DNA from: Acanthopleura granulata
Taxonomy: Eukaryota; Mollusca; Polyplacophora; Chitonida; Chitonidae
NCBI GenBank assembly: GCA_016165875.1
Contig: JABBOT010000003.1
Coordinates: forward strand, 31,105,663-31,169,662
Direction of reading: 5' to 3'
DNA: 64,000 nucleotides
Made by a program: the position numbers and the translations under genes. The notes under the pieces are model-generated. The model saw only the letters and a list, made by a program, of their open reading frames with translations, had not been told where the DNA came from and ran no database searches. Shown here piece by piece: positions 36,916-49,545 of the stretch. Positions within the stretch are counted from its first letter, which is position 1. Each line of letters opens with the position of its first letter.

Positions 36916-37700
36916 GTTAAAAAGCGTTTTGAGCTCAGCAGTATGACTACTGGAGTTAAGAAGAGTTAGATCCAACTACAACCCCCGACTAAGTTTGCCC
37001 CTCCACTCTCATGAAAATTTGTTTATGAACACGTGCGACGCTCTGCGCATGTCACTGGGGGCACCTCGGGAGACGTTCCGACTTGCAGGGGGGATAGCCT
37101 GTTCTAGATAAGCCTCATGTCCGAACAAGTGCCGAATACGTGATTGCACATAATATTGACCGTCTAGTTCAGATAGTTCGATATGCCAGTATAACAGAGA
37201 GCAAATTCTCCAACCAACGTTATCCGTCAAGAGTTTGCCTGGCGAGCTCGTATGAGCTCACACCCCCACAGAAAGGCATAGTCTTGTGCGCCTCGGGTAA
37301 CAGGAGAAGCCTAGAGACGGGAGCAGTGACAGGCAAGAAGTTGACGAATAGCCTTGCTGTCTGTACCCCCCTGTGGGCCCGTAATAAATGGGGGAACCTA
37401 GCCGCGCATCAGTGCATGCCAAATCTCATTTACAGAAAACTCAAAATTCCTTCACTCTCTACGGGAAAGTTGCTGTTTCCTAGTGTGAGGAAAACTGGGT
37501 GTGAAAGATGGGCAGGCTTACAGTACCTGTCAAAGCTGTACCGGTACCGGTTTCGTTGCTTGCTATATTGCAGGCCGAATTCATTCAGCTGATCTTGCAT
37601 GTACCAGTAACCTAAGTACTTGGGTCAAGATCAGCTGGCAGTATAAGTTGTTCAAGAAGGCGGGTGAATATAATTTTGCCCATATAGTTAACATAGTATT
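36916..37700 (-). promoter_or_regulatory. Quaking 5'UTR and promoter side
   Basis: Upstream of the Quaking ATG. The DNA is more GC- and CpG-rich than average (36990-37100), and includes CTGCGCATG at 37043-37051, an NRF1-like half site. No TATA box is evident, so the start site cannot be placed. Open frames here look fortuitous. Confidence 0.4.
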
Positions 37701-38311
37701 CATTCAGGCTATATTGTGACGTGCATTTTTCTGCATATAATATAATATATGTAATGCGTGTACTATGCCTTGACATCAAAATAAAATACTTAATGCCAGA
37801 AATTTTGTATTACGAAATGGAATAAATACAAAGTGTGCAAGTTTGCGACTATTTTTTTTTCCTTCGGATAAAAAACCCCTCTTTTTAACAAAGAGATTCT
37901 TTCTTTTTCACACTGAGCGATGTTATATCATATATGAGCACACGCCTATGTTTGTTTGTTTGTTTGTTTGCGGGTTTTTCAACATGGATACTGTCATAAA
38001 ACGACATGCATGCCTACTTGGAGCAGACATAGGCTATACTTGGCATACATATATCTTCTTTAATATGCAAGCTCCACAACCTCATGTGACCCGCCCATCA
38101 GTCCAACGCACACTAAGTTGCACCCGCTTCACTCGTTGAATTTCGGTTTACTTTCTAAATCACGTAAGTTCAAATCCAACCCAGACCTAGAGATTTGTCT
38201 TCAATGTCTGACATTTATAATGTAATAAAATGCGGTGAATACCTGAACATGAAAGGGGTTCCGTTCGAGTCGTTCGCTTTCCACGACCCGACAGCATCCA
38301 GTCATTATACC

Positions 38312-38836
38312 AGAATGAATGAATGATTTTGGCTTAACGCCACATTGGCAATATCTCAGCCATATCGTGGCGAGAATATGTTCAAATCAGGAAGCCTTGA
38401 ATAGTATTCAACATGATGGATAAACATTCAAAATTTAAAGAAAACGCAGACGAACGTTTTTTTTTGTTTTTTTTTAAACCAGTTAAAAAAGTAATTGTCA
38501 GTTAAAAGTGGAAAACCACAATTGTTTTGTATTTTATACAACTAAAAATATATACATATATATATATAAACTATTTTCTATTATACAGGCCAACAGCCTT
38601 CAAAAAATTAATCACAGCATCGCCAGCGACGCTGTTAAATAAGTCAAACATAGATTTGAGTGTGTAGAATCTTTGCCGAATATGAGCAAAGTCCACACAG
38701 TCAACAAGGATATGCTTGATGCCGTATTGCGCATCACATCCAACACAATCAGGAGCACTGCTCCCATCCAGGATAAAATTGTGTGTTAGACGAGAATGCC
38801 CAACATGTATTTTCTGTATATATAGACTACACTAGA
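38312..38836 (-). mobile_element. LINE (non-LTR retrotransposon) 3' end with RNase-H-end coding remnant
   Basis: Minus-strand frame 38836-38571 reads IHVGHSRLTHNFILDG, then CVGCDAQYGIKHILVDC, and ends FLKAVGLYNRK-stop. HSRLTH, the Cys pair and KHILVDC are the usual C-terminal signature after the RNase H domain of Jockey/I-like LINEs. A 3'UTR follows, ending in the conserved block ATATTGCCAATGTGGCGTTA and an (ATTC)n terminus at 38312. The rest of the element is missing. Confidence 0.7.
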
Positions 38837-40170
38837 CCTATCTGCATTCAAGATATCAGGAGAAATTAGACTTATAAATTCAAATCGTGTGGAAAAGTGA
38901 CTTCAGGAATACACTCGAAAATATTGAAATCTGTATCGCGCACGACTGTTACCAAACGCAGCTTTTTGCACGGGAAGAGGCGTTGGTGGGGGAGGGGGAT
39001 TTTAGTCCTTCTTTCTTATCTCCTTTGAATTCACTGATGATACATTTCCGTCAAAGCGTTAGTATATATATAGCCATACCCATAGCTACAGGAGCCTTTG
39101 AGAAGATGCACACTGGAATGTTAAAAAGATAATTCATATTTTTTATTCGCAAGTATTCCAAAATGTTCATTAATCTAAATTATAAACCCGGCTAATATAG
39201 AATTCTTGGAACAGACTCACGAGGGACATGCACATGTATAAATAATGATGTTGGGAAGTCGTCCGGAGTCACTCGTCTAATCAAAGCGATCAAAGGTTCA
39301 CTTCATTGAACCGGCCTGTTTCACGCATCTGTTACTTTGTGTAAAAACTTACATCTAGTCAAAGCAATGCTCGATGAAATGTGGCAATTTCTCGATAATA
39401 CCGCTCTTGAATGGAGATTAAAGGCATGGGATGTTCAGAAGCGTTCTGCAGTTATTAGGGAGCACGAGGTCTGCGGTATAACTATGTTCGCACTAGCGCA
39501 CTATACGGTGTATTGCGCCTCACATTGCAAGTGCACATTGCGTTTGACGGATACATTGGATGTACTCGTGACGGGTACCTAAAGAGTCCTATGACGTAGC
39601 AGTTTAAGTGACGTTTTTCAACAGTGTCAAACTCACAAGCATGCAAAGCAATGTATTATGTGAGGACATTTTGTCATCATTCAAACTTAATAAAGCTTAA
39701 ACCGATGAACTAAATACGAAGTAGAATCAACAAGACATTAAACCCTTGCACGTGGATCTATTTTAGTCATTCAGTATGTCACTATAACCAAATACGTCTG
39801 TCTAACATTACACACAGGTAATAGTACTATCGTTATGTGCATGAGGTTTGCACTTTCTATGAATATAGCATAGATTCTAGCGCTGAATATTGGCTGAGGC
39901 CATCCCGGATTTTGAACCAGTGATCTCATAATCCAGCACCTTTAATTGCCAACAATCCATGTCACCTGTCTTGGTCATTCGGCTAACAGTCCTTCCACAA
40001 ATATAGGATCCTCCATATGCTGCAGATGCCATTAAACTGTTCACGCTCGGAGTAAATCGGCTAGTGATGAAACTTTACTCATGAAATGAGTGCCCAAGTA
40101 TTATCAGATGAATGACGCATGTTACTGTAGTTTACAAGTGCACGTTCATTCGTTGTTCTTAAACCATAAA

Positions 40171-40325
40171 GGTACGTGGGAAGGTCCGCAATCAACCTGC
40201 GAATGGTCGTGAGTTTCCCCCGGGCGTCTGCCCGGTTTCCTCCCACCATAATGATGGCCTCCGTCGAATAAGTGAAATATTTTTGAATACGTTGTGAAAC
40301 ACCAATCAAATAAATAAATAAATTA
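40171..40325 (+). mobile_element. SINE copy, 5'-truncated
   Basis: It begins GTACGTGGGAAGGTCCGCAA and contains GGTTTCCTCCCACCATAATG, GTGAAATATTTTTGAATACG and AAACACCAATCAAATAAATA. Close to the full element at 41277. Confidence 0.8.
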
Positions 40326-41276
40326 AACCGTACAGCATCCTTGTCAGTATGTGGTATACAATACACACAGTGTGATCAAGACTTTTTTCAATTTATTTCT
40401 TTAGTTATATATATTATATCACTGCTGTTGAACGTTTCCTTATATGCTGACAATCAGGTTTATGGGTGGGGGAACCGGTATGGCCGGAGTAAACCACCGA
40501 CCATCGCCAGGTATCTGACAAACCTCCTTACTTAATGCTGCTTCCGAGCCAGCAACATCTGTGTTCGAACACTCGATTTCATTGTCGGATCAAGATCACA
40601 GCGAGCCAGCGTTTTAACCATCTGAGTAGTCTATCTGACATGTTTTGAGCAAACCTTAAAAAACAGACAGACTTGAACCAGCTCACAGCCGCTATCCGCA
40701 GTAGATACAATTTTACGGATATTGTAAATAACACAGACGGCACTCAAGGTGAATAATTTATTTATGATACCTATTTCTTTGCAACTTGTTCCTTGTACCA
40801 TTCCAAGTGCTCTATTCGAGACATCATTGTATAATGCATATTTCCACAATTCTTACAGCGAACAAATAATGCATTTGAAAACAATTTGCCACACTAATAG
40901 ACAGCCTTAATTAATTAACTTTTTATTTTGTTAATTAGTCTTTTACGTGAAAAGTCTCTGGTGCATCAGTGGTGCTTGCATGGGTAAATGGTTGTTCAGG
41001 TTGTACCAAAACACCGAGTCATGCATGCAGTAATCTGGACAGGAATACCTATAGGCTATGTACATATTCACACCACTTCCTATTCACAGTTGCTTCTACA
41101 TGCGCGAACACAATACAGGCGGGATGTGATGATTTGCATATCCAGTTCATGTGCCCAATGGGTATATCACAAGGGGTCGGTTTTTAAATCCTGAGATTTG
41201 GCCCATTATCAGATAGACTTTCTCAAAGCCTCTTCAGCTATATACAGCAGATTCACGGTTCACACCAAGAAGGTTT

Positions 41277-41530
41277 TGGGGGCCTCCGTGGCTCAGTCGG
41301 TTAGCGCTCTAGCGCAGCGGAATGATCCAGAAACTTACCACCAATGCGGTCGCTGTGAGCTCAAGTCTAGCTCATGCTGGCTTTATCTCCGGCCGTACGT
41401 GGTAATCTCTGCCAGTAACCTGCTGATTGTCGTGGATTTCCCCCGGGCTCTGCCCGGTTTCCTCCGACCATTATGCTGGCCGCCGTATGAGTGAAATATT
41501 CTAGAGTACGGCGTAAAACATCAATCAGAA
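41277..41530 (+). mobile_element. Full-length tRNA-derived SINE (reference copy of the main family)
   Basis: The head GGCCTCCGTGGCTCAGTCGG+TTAGCGC carries an A-box (TGGCTCAGTCGG) and GAGCTCAAGTCTAG as a B-box-like site. The body is CGTACGTGGTAATCTCTGCC, CAGTAACCTGCTGATTGTCG and CCCGGGCTCTGCCCGGTTTC. The tail is GTGAAATATTCTAGAGTACG, then GCGTAAAACATCAATCAGAA. About 250 bp; at least eight related copies or pieces lie in this window. Confidence 0.85.
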
Positions 41531-44500
41531 AAAGAAAGTTATGTCATATAATAATACAAAAATAAGCAATTACCAGGCGTGACTATTTTTCTCTCGTGGC
41601 CTTATTATGTTGCACCTTGTTCTGTATATACATTCAGGGGAATATTGATGAACATGATAGAGTATGTGTATATCGTGTCCATGTAAAGGCGTTGCCAGTC
41701 CGAAGTCCTAGGTACAAATACAAGTGCAACGTAGCATACACAATGTCATGTTCTGTCTTGATTAATCGAGTAGCATCTGGAATATTTGAGAGGTACCGGT
41801 ATATAATTAGCACCTTGCTAAACTGCCCAAATTGGAAGGTGAGTCAAAGCCCTTAATACACTCTGAGTGGCCGCCTGTCGTGTCACATATTAGGGTTGTG
41901 CTGGATACCTTAATAAAGCGAGCTGCATGGCGTGGCAGCAGGATTGCAGCTAAGTTAAGCAGCGTTCCAGAGGATGCACAATCCTTGCCCAGGTTCAACA
42001 GGGCTGGGCACTTCATGGTTTATTAACAGGGTCTCCTCCCTGGTCCGACGGAAAAGCGAAAACTCCCTATTGTTATGGGAGCGTTTAGGCGGACATAGCG
42101 ACATGCCTTGACACTACGTCTTTGTCCGGAGCGTTTGGCAAGGCCGGGGCATGCCAGTGTTACGAACCTGTTGGCCTTTGTCCCACACAGCCGTACGCCT
42201 TGTCACTCCAATGTCTGGAGAGCCCTTTTCACAGCTCTTCTCTTCTGTGTACCCATTTCAAATTAATTTGAATAAAAGGTCGTTTTGTTTTGTGTTCATC
42301 TGCCTGTACTCTTATGAGAATTACAGTGAGTTATTATAAGAAGACATATATAGGCCTACCTGAAGAAATCAGCAAGTGTTGTTCTGCGTGACAACAGGGA
42401 ATACTGTTGTACCACATACCATTTAACCACACTGCATGTTTTTAATAAAGTTTTGGCAGTTCGAGTGTGAATTCTTTTTCACATCTGTATACATCATTAT
42501 ATTTGTTACAAACAATAAGCTACTGTAAACGATATATCTACGTATTTCGCAACAGATTCATATACATGTAGCTTTTTCCCCGCTTAACGCTGTGTAGCCC
42601 ATATGGGCACGCATCACTCCGTGTTCATGAAATATAAAGAAATTATCATATATTAAAACAGACAGAGTAGTTCTTAGATATCATTTATCGGGTGATACAT
42701 ATAGCTATAATTTTATATCCTTATGAAACATCCACAGCTACATGATAACAAAGAGGCAGAAGAAGCAGTCTACTTGGTACACATACATGTAAGTTTGAAT
42801 TAGACATCCAAGCGTACTCATTGTATACACATGAATATAACTCTCAGGGTACTCCAGCGAAATTCTTTGTGTGCAAACATTCAAAATTGTTAAAACGGCA
42901 ATTATGTTATACAGTTTAGATTTTGGAGGGTTGCCAGGAATAACTGGAATACGTGTAATCGTATGTCCAGGTAATTTCAGGAGAGAAATATTTTCGTCGT
43001 GGTGAAAATATACAACGACGTGCTTCTTAACCTCATTATAGGCATAAGTCATGTTTATAATCATAACTGGACTGCAGCATCTGCAGAACTCAAGAAAGCC
43101 AAATTTTGAAATATAGTTTTAGAGCTTGTTTTTGGGCATGGAACTTATATCAACACTTCACTTAAAAGAACAGGTCACATTTAAACAAAGTACCCATGAT
43201 CGTGACGATACCAAATATGGTCTATACATAATTTTTGGGATATATTTTACAGTGATTACACTGGACATGAACATTAAGGTGTTACGGTGGGCTTTATGGC
43301 CATATTGAACAGATCGAAGAACAGTGACATGATAGATTCTTGCTCGTAACTGTTATGTTTCCACATTATGTACAGATACAAATGTTGTACTACTTATATA
43401 TTCACGTAGCATGTAGACATATAGCAATCAGAGGATGTTTACCAGCTTAAAAGAATCTGTGACGTCACTGTATGCTTCAGCCTGTTCAATATGGTCCAAA
43501 AGGTAACACCTCACAATTTATTTCCATTTTAATAGTTGCAAAAAATGCCCAAGTATGTTGAAAACTAAATCTGGAATCAGCACAAAATGGCCTGTTATAG
43601 ACGATGCGTACTTTGTTGAATTGTGGTCTGTTCCTTTAAAGTGAGCCAAGCATGGCTATAACGATGCTGATGTTAAATAAAGTACAGAAAAATAGATCTG
43701 AATGAATTTATCAGCGAGTTCTCAATTGAGAAATGTATATATGGAACGCGAGCTTCTGTAAACCACAACTAATGCTTGAAAGATCATACATGTATCTTTT
43801 CTTGAAGACTGAAAAAAAAACCCAACAGTTTTCAAGCCTCTTCAAGTGGCCCAGTTCAACTGCAGCAAAGATAACAATAGTACAGACGTATCCAATTTTC
43901 ACCAACTGATATCATTTTCGTGCGAAAGACACGTGAAAACTGGATTACGCGGATATAACTTTAGATGTGTAGATGTTCATATAAATATTGCATACATGTA
44001 GATATTTATACTGGGTCGCTTGTTTCTTATGATAAACATGTAACGGTTGGTAATCATATAAAGCAGTCATTACACATTGCTAATTTAATCAAATTGATAA
44101 ACAATTACGAATAAATTAACATAGTATAAAGACAACCGCCATTACGTAGATCTATATGCAGAAACTATGACAAAAAGAAAATAAGATTAATTTCTCAGCG
44201 GGCAATTGTTGCGAGTCCATGATCCATTCCCAATCGTGTCCTGATTACTGATGAATGGATCTGGTTATCTAATGCAGTTGATTTGTCTCATGTTTTACTT
44301 GTATATACATGTATAAATTGTTTGTTACAAAGCTCTCTCCCAAATAGCTTCACGCATGGATTACCCTCAGCTTATCTGGGTTAATGGTTTACTTGTACAA
44401 ACCAGTTTAAACGCAGGGTGCCTTTGTTTTTTCTAATTTATACTAACTTTTGATAGTGTATTTTCATTTAGTCACCAACAGGACTAAACACTAACATGCG

Positions 44501-45794
44501 GGATATACAATCGTTATGAGCACAAGTCACATGTTCATATATCTTTGTGTGCAAACTGGTCAAATGAGCATGATATCAGATATAACCAATAAAAACTATA
44601 ATTATTTTATGGCAAAATGAAAAACAAATTACCCACAAAAGTCACCCATTCAGGGAAAGATCACCTCGCAATATCCCCATGTTTTTTTTTTTGTTTTTTT
44701 TTGTACACTGCAAACACTCGGACACATTCCTGACGTTGTACATGAGCCGAAACACCCATATATGGAGCTGCAAACATTGTATCTGTTGATTTTGAGCAGT
44801 TCACTATAATGTTCATACATGTAATTAGAACACAAGATATTTAAATCGTTTTTACAGTGTGCTGCGAAATCAACGTTTCGGGACAATTATATCTCTTAGT
44901 TATTTTGACATAACATAATGTGTATGAATATTTCATGATGATATCGTTTTTCTTTTCTTTTTTCTTTTAAATTACTTTTAATAATTGGCATCTTCTTGTC
45001 ATATGAATACAAATGTATAATTATATGACTTACTTAAAAGTAAACCTAGGAGGAAGTATTCATCTCTCTTGCGCAGCGGTGAAAGAAAAACAACAAAAAA
45101 AAAACAGAGAACCCTTAGGGATAGACTTTTATTGTGAAAAGAAAAGCAGAAAAAGAAAAAAGACAAAAAAAAAAAGGGAAACGCGCACACATCGTTGATG
45201 TGCCTGGCTGGTTATTTGAAATGTTGAAAAAGAAGCTTCAAACAGCTTTAAGTCGAGGACAAGGATGTATATACAGTACATGTGTACGTTATAGAAACAT
45301 ACAGGCCTACAACGCCTTTTACGTGTACGACTTCTTAATGCATCAGCAGGCCCCGAGCTTTGCTACGTGAGACGTCTACAGTATAGATAATAGCTTTACT
45401 GGCATATAAAGCGTCGCCCGTAACCGTGTAGGTATAAAGGGATATATGTATGTAAATGTATGTAGGGCTATGACCGGGCTTATACTCGCTGACCACACGG
45501 ATGTTTGTGATGCACGGCTTGAGGGTGAAGTGGGATTATCGAAATCCGTGTTCCGGACATGACAGGAAGCGATGTGGCTAACATGCACTATCATAAACCA
45601 ACATATTTGACAGTACAGGAAAAAACAAACCACAGCAGAAATTTTATAATATATTGCAACTCAAGGATTAAGTTATGCCCGGCTGTTTGAACGAGTCTAA
45701 TTTTGTTACTAAAATATAATACGTGTAAGCAGTTTATATTTATTCACTGCCAATAGTAATAGAGGCAAATTATTTTTTTAAATTTTTTTTCGAT

Positions 45795-45860
45795 TATTAT
45801 TTTACGCCATACTCTAGGGCTTTTCATTTATACCACGGCGGCCATTTTGTTAGTTGAGGA
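45795..45860 (-). mobile_element. SINE tail fragment
   Basis: TTTTACGCCATACTCTAGGG, then CATTTATACCACGGCGGCCA on the + strand, is the reverse complement of the main family's 3' part, with mismatches. Confidence 0.5.
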
Positions 45861-46426
45861 AACCAGAGTATCGAGGGTATAAACCATCTACTCTCCCACG
45901 TGACGCATATCTGTGTCATTTTGGTGGAAGACATGAGAGCCCCTTTTCGACTACTTTTCTTTTAGTACCGACCAAGGCCGCGGTGACAGTGAAACTAGGG
46001 AATCATGACAATTCCATGTCAGAAAATGGAATTGAACTCTTTCGAAGTGACCTTACCATTGCAAGGGCAAGCACCTCGACGGCAACCATACTACTGTTAT
46101 GTATCATAATTTCACAGTTTCTGTAGCAAACTGATGAATTATATAAATTCTATATGTAGGTGCATATGCTCGAGTATTCTCGTCTTCGTCTACCTAAAGC
46201 ACGCAAGCACCGTCGATTTTGCCGTTTTGATATCTGTCCACCAATACAGTTTCACCACACGCGTGCGTAACCCCTCACAGCTTAATACAGCAAGACGGAC
46301 TAAGTGTGCCCGTTCGTTTTAGTCAGGTTAATCATCTTGCCCATCCTATGGCTATACATCATATATCATGAAGACTCTAATGTCGCTTTATTCTCGTCAC
46401 GTTTTTTTTTAAACATATTTTTCTCT

Positions 46427-46440
46427 CCCCCCCCCCCCCC
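46427..46440. repeat. C14 homopolymer
   Basis: Fourteen consecutive C after TTCTCT. A similar C12 run occurs at 54716-54727. Both are error-prone sites for sequencing. Confidence 0.9.
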
Positions 46441-47544
46441 GCGCCTCTTCAATTCAGATGTGATAACACGATTAAGGTCCGGCTGTGTGAATATTAACAC
46501 ATACAAATACCTGGCGATTAAGTCCGGTACGTATAAGATCGGTACACTTGGCGAGACCAGTTAAGAAAAGGTCTCATTGTTTTATTATTCACAAGGAGTA
46601 GCTTACTACTAACCCGATTTACGTGAGCTGTATCTACTTCTTTCCCAACTGACCACTGCCTGACAGTGTTGATTCACAAGGAAAGATTTAAATATTCATT
46701 GTTAACTTCGCCATTTATACGATAGATCGATGAGACTGAGTTCAAATCCCAGTGTTACCAGACTTTTTTTTTTTTGTTTTTTTTTAATTTTGGCCACCTC
46801 GAACGTTCCACATTTTAAATGCAAATGAGTTCCAAAGCGTCACCGGAAACCAACGACTCTGTGGCCATAACATACGATTCTAAAATCCTATTAATTCTAT
46901 ATCACAATTTACGCATACACTGTTATAAAAATAATACTCAGTTTTCTTTAACTTCTACGATGGCAACCAGTATCACGGGTTGAGGAACTGACACTGAGTT
47001 GCTGTTCAGCGGATAGGTCTGGCGATTTTCTTTTCCTGTTACAATTTCGTTAAAACACAACTAAAACCAATGGAAATTACCATACACTGGCCTATGCTCA
47101 TTGAAGAGGATGAGAATTACATGTATATGTGTATATAGACAAGGGTGATACACTGATAACTTACATCGATTCGCAAATAATGGAAAATGGCCAGCACTCA
47201 TGCATAAACAGCAATGCGCATTGTCAACACAATGGCATACGCGCGTGAGGCAATTACATTTGCAGGTGTAGTCAAATGTCAGTTTTTCTGGATAATTTGT
47301 AGACACATGTTTATAAACTACCGATGAACGACTAGCTGAGTACTAAGTACGGTGTGGAAGCAGGATCACATGCGTGTTTTTCGTGACGTTGCCTTGGAGT
47401 GCGGAAGTCTTGACTTCGTATATACAGCTACGCCATCGACTTAACAACTCTGATGGTAAATGTAAAGCAATGGAATGGATTCTCTGATGGTGAAACAATG
47501 GGTATGCTTGGGTTCCACGTCGTACTCAACATTGTGCAATTATA

Positions 47545-47815
47545 TATGACGACAATGAGCCATTGGGATCTATATACACTGTGCCTTCCTTTTATAGGGC
47601 GAGTTCGTGTCGCCAATGTGCTGCCGCCACTGGAACCTTATGCCGAAGACACCAGACATGGCACCCCATTCAGTCACATTGCACTAACACCGGTCCATCA
47701 GTCATGGTGAGCGCTGCAAGAAGTTCCAATTTTAAAGTCTTTGGTATAGTCCACCCGGGGCTGATCCCAGATCTCTAGACCGAACGCTCTAACCGCTAGG
47801 CCACCGACTCGGTAT
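47545..47815 (-). mobile_element. tRNA-headed SINE of a third family
   Basis: On the minus strand the head reads CCGAGTCGGTGGCCTAGCGG, TTAGAGCGTTCGG and GATCTGGGATCAGCCCCGG (A- and B-box spacing). The body block, on the + strand TGCTGCCGCCACTGGAACCT, ATGCCGAAGACACCAGACAT, is repeated at 63560-63700. Confidence 0.6.
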
Positions 47816-49354
47816 GCTCACCAAGAGGCATGTAGACATGTAATATACATGTAGTGTATATATAAATGCACACGTCCATTAAACTCAATGGCTTGTTGGA
47901 CGCATATAAGCATTAAGAGAAGCCGTATCAATCTTCTATTTTATATTTTCGTTGTTGCAAATGAAAAAAAGAAAAAAGAATTTATATCGGAAAAAACTGA
48001 AAAGCAAGCCATTTAAACGAAAAGCGCATATTTGGTTAAAAGTACACGAATATCGATTTTCACAGAAACTGTGTAAAATGGTGATGTTAATAAAGACTGT
48101 AAACAACAACAAAAAATATATCTTAAAGCTCTTGGGGGCTTTAAGAAACAATCCTGAATGGGTGACCGATAGAAGCAGATGTTTTGAAGCTATTGGATTT
48201 CTGTGGCCTCATAGGACTTGTCACGCAGACCGCAGTAATCTGTGGTTTACATTGTCCTTCGCCCGAAGGGCGACGTGTTTTATTTCTGTTTCCCATTATG
48301 GCGTATTGAAAATGCCTTCTGGTACCATCTTCGACAGTGAGAAAGTCTTGTGTGACGGAAAGACATTCTTATTATGACTCCGAAATTGTCACGTAAAATA
48401 TATTCCAAACTAAACTGATGGTACATGTACATAGTTTCTATTGCAAAAGTCAAACCAATTCACGGTGTTTATGTCCTGTCCGTATTATTCCAATTGTGTA
48501 AAAATTCTGTATACATAGATGTTTCAATACATTTTCTAGAGAATGTGTCTTATATGCAGCCTAGGAATTTATGCGCACTATCTTAATCATATACATGTAG
48601 TCGCTGCGACATAATGAATTGACTCAGAAATCCATCAATATATCTTTCACATATATGTATGGTATATACACGTAGTAGAGAATATTGCCATGCAGAGACC
48701 ACATTGTTGATCGCCAGAGATACGGTGTATGGATAATATCTGTTTTAACCCACGGGATATCCGATACAGAGGGTTTTGAGAACATTCGATGCGTTACATG
48801 ACATCGGCTGGCTTCCAGAAGTGCTTAGTCGTGAGATCAGTACCAAGTTATATAATGTGTAAATAAGTCTATGTTCGATGCATATCCTATCTCGCCCGAA
48901 TTCACGACACCACTTGATCACATCACTCTATGTATCCCTTGAGATAAGAGAAAACCTACAATAAAACGTTAAAAGTGCTGTATTATATAGCCATAACAGA
49001 ATGCATCCCTATCATGTATGTATATATGCATATATGTGTGTTTGTGCGTGTGTGTATGTCCGTATTCCCGTCTGTCTGACCGTCGATTTTCTCCGTAAGT
49101 GTTCATGCGATAGACCTTACTCTTGAGAGGTTTATTGCCGAGGACCCAAGGCAGTGCACTGTCCAGTATTCGAATACTCAATATGTAAATTTCGCAATTC
49201 ATGTGAGGAATGGACACTATACGAAGTAGAGGTATGCCTTTTACACCGTCTGTTAGACATGCATTTTTTTCAACGAATAATGCTCTTTTATAGATTGAGG
49301 ATTCAATGACTTCCTATGTGTAAATATTTATATGTAGTGTTGGGAGAACGCCAG

Positions 49355-49545
49355 GGGTGTCTTTCAAGAATATTTCACTTATACGACAGCGGCCAGCATT
49401 ATGGTGGGAGGATCTTCCCACGTGCAACTGGAGAGGAAGCCAGCATGAGCTGGGCATGAACTCACAGCGATAGTGTTGGTGAAAGGCTCCTGAATCAAGT
49501 TTATTGCACCAACATGGTAACCACTCGGCCACGGAGGCTTGGGCA
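49355..49545 (-). mobile_element. SINE copy, nearly complete
   Basis: The + strand shows the reverse complement of the main family: AAGAATATTTCACTTATACG, ACAGCGGCCAGCATTATGGT, GCCAGCATGAGCTGGGCATG, GAACTCACAGCGATAG, and the head end CTCGGCCACGGAGGCTT. Confidence 0.8.

Noticed and set aside
36916..36975. N-terminal extension of Quaking by 20 codons
   Set aside because: The frame is open to a TAG but contains no ATG upstream of 36915, only a TTG. The Met followed by GTETNKDD is the sensible start.
37140..37592. 150-codon frame on the + strand in the Quaking promoter side
   Set aside because: It begins at GTG and has no recognisable domain. The chance of one such frame in a GC-richer promoter region is high.
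39337..39582. Trp-rich frame after an acceptor-like ACATCTAG
   Set aside because: An ATG at 39369 gives about 70 codons (MLDEMWQFLDNTALEW...), but there is no partner exon, donor or recognised family.
45854..46126. 90-codon + strand frame
   Set aside because: It starts inside a repeat (SINE-like fragment with CCAGAGTATCGAGGGTATAA) and has no motif.
47952..48377. 141-codon + strand frame, Lys-rich start
   Set aside because: The Lys-rich start is simply an A-rich stretch (MKKRKKNLYRKK). No domain and no splice logic.
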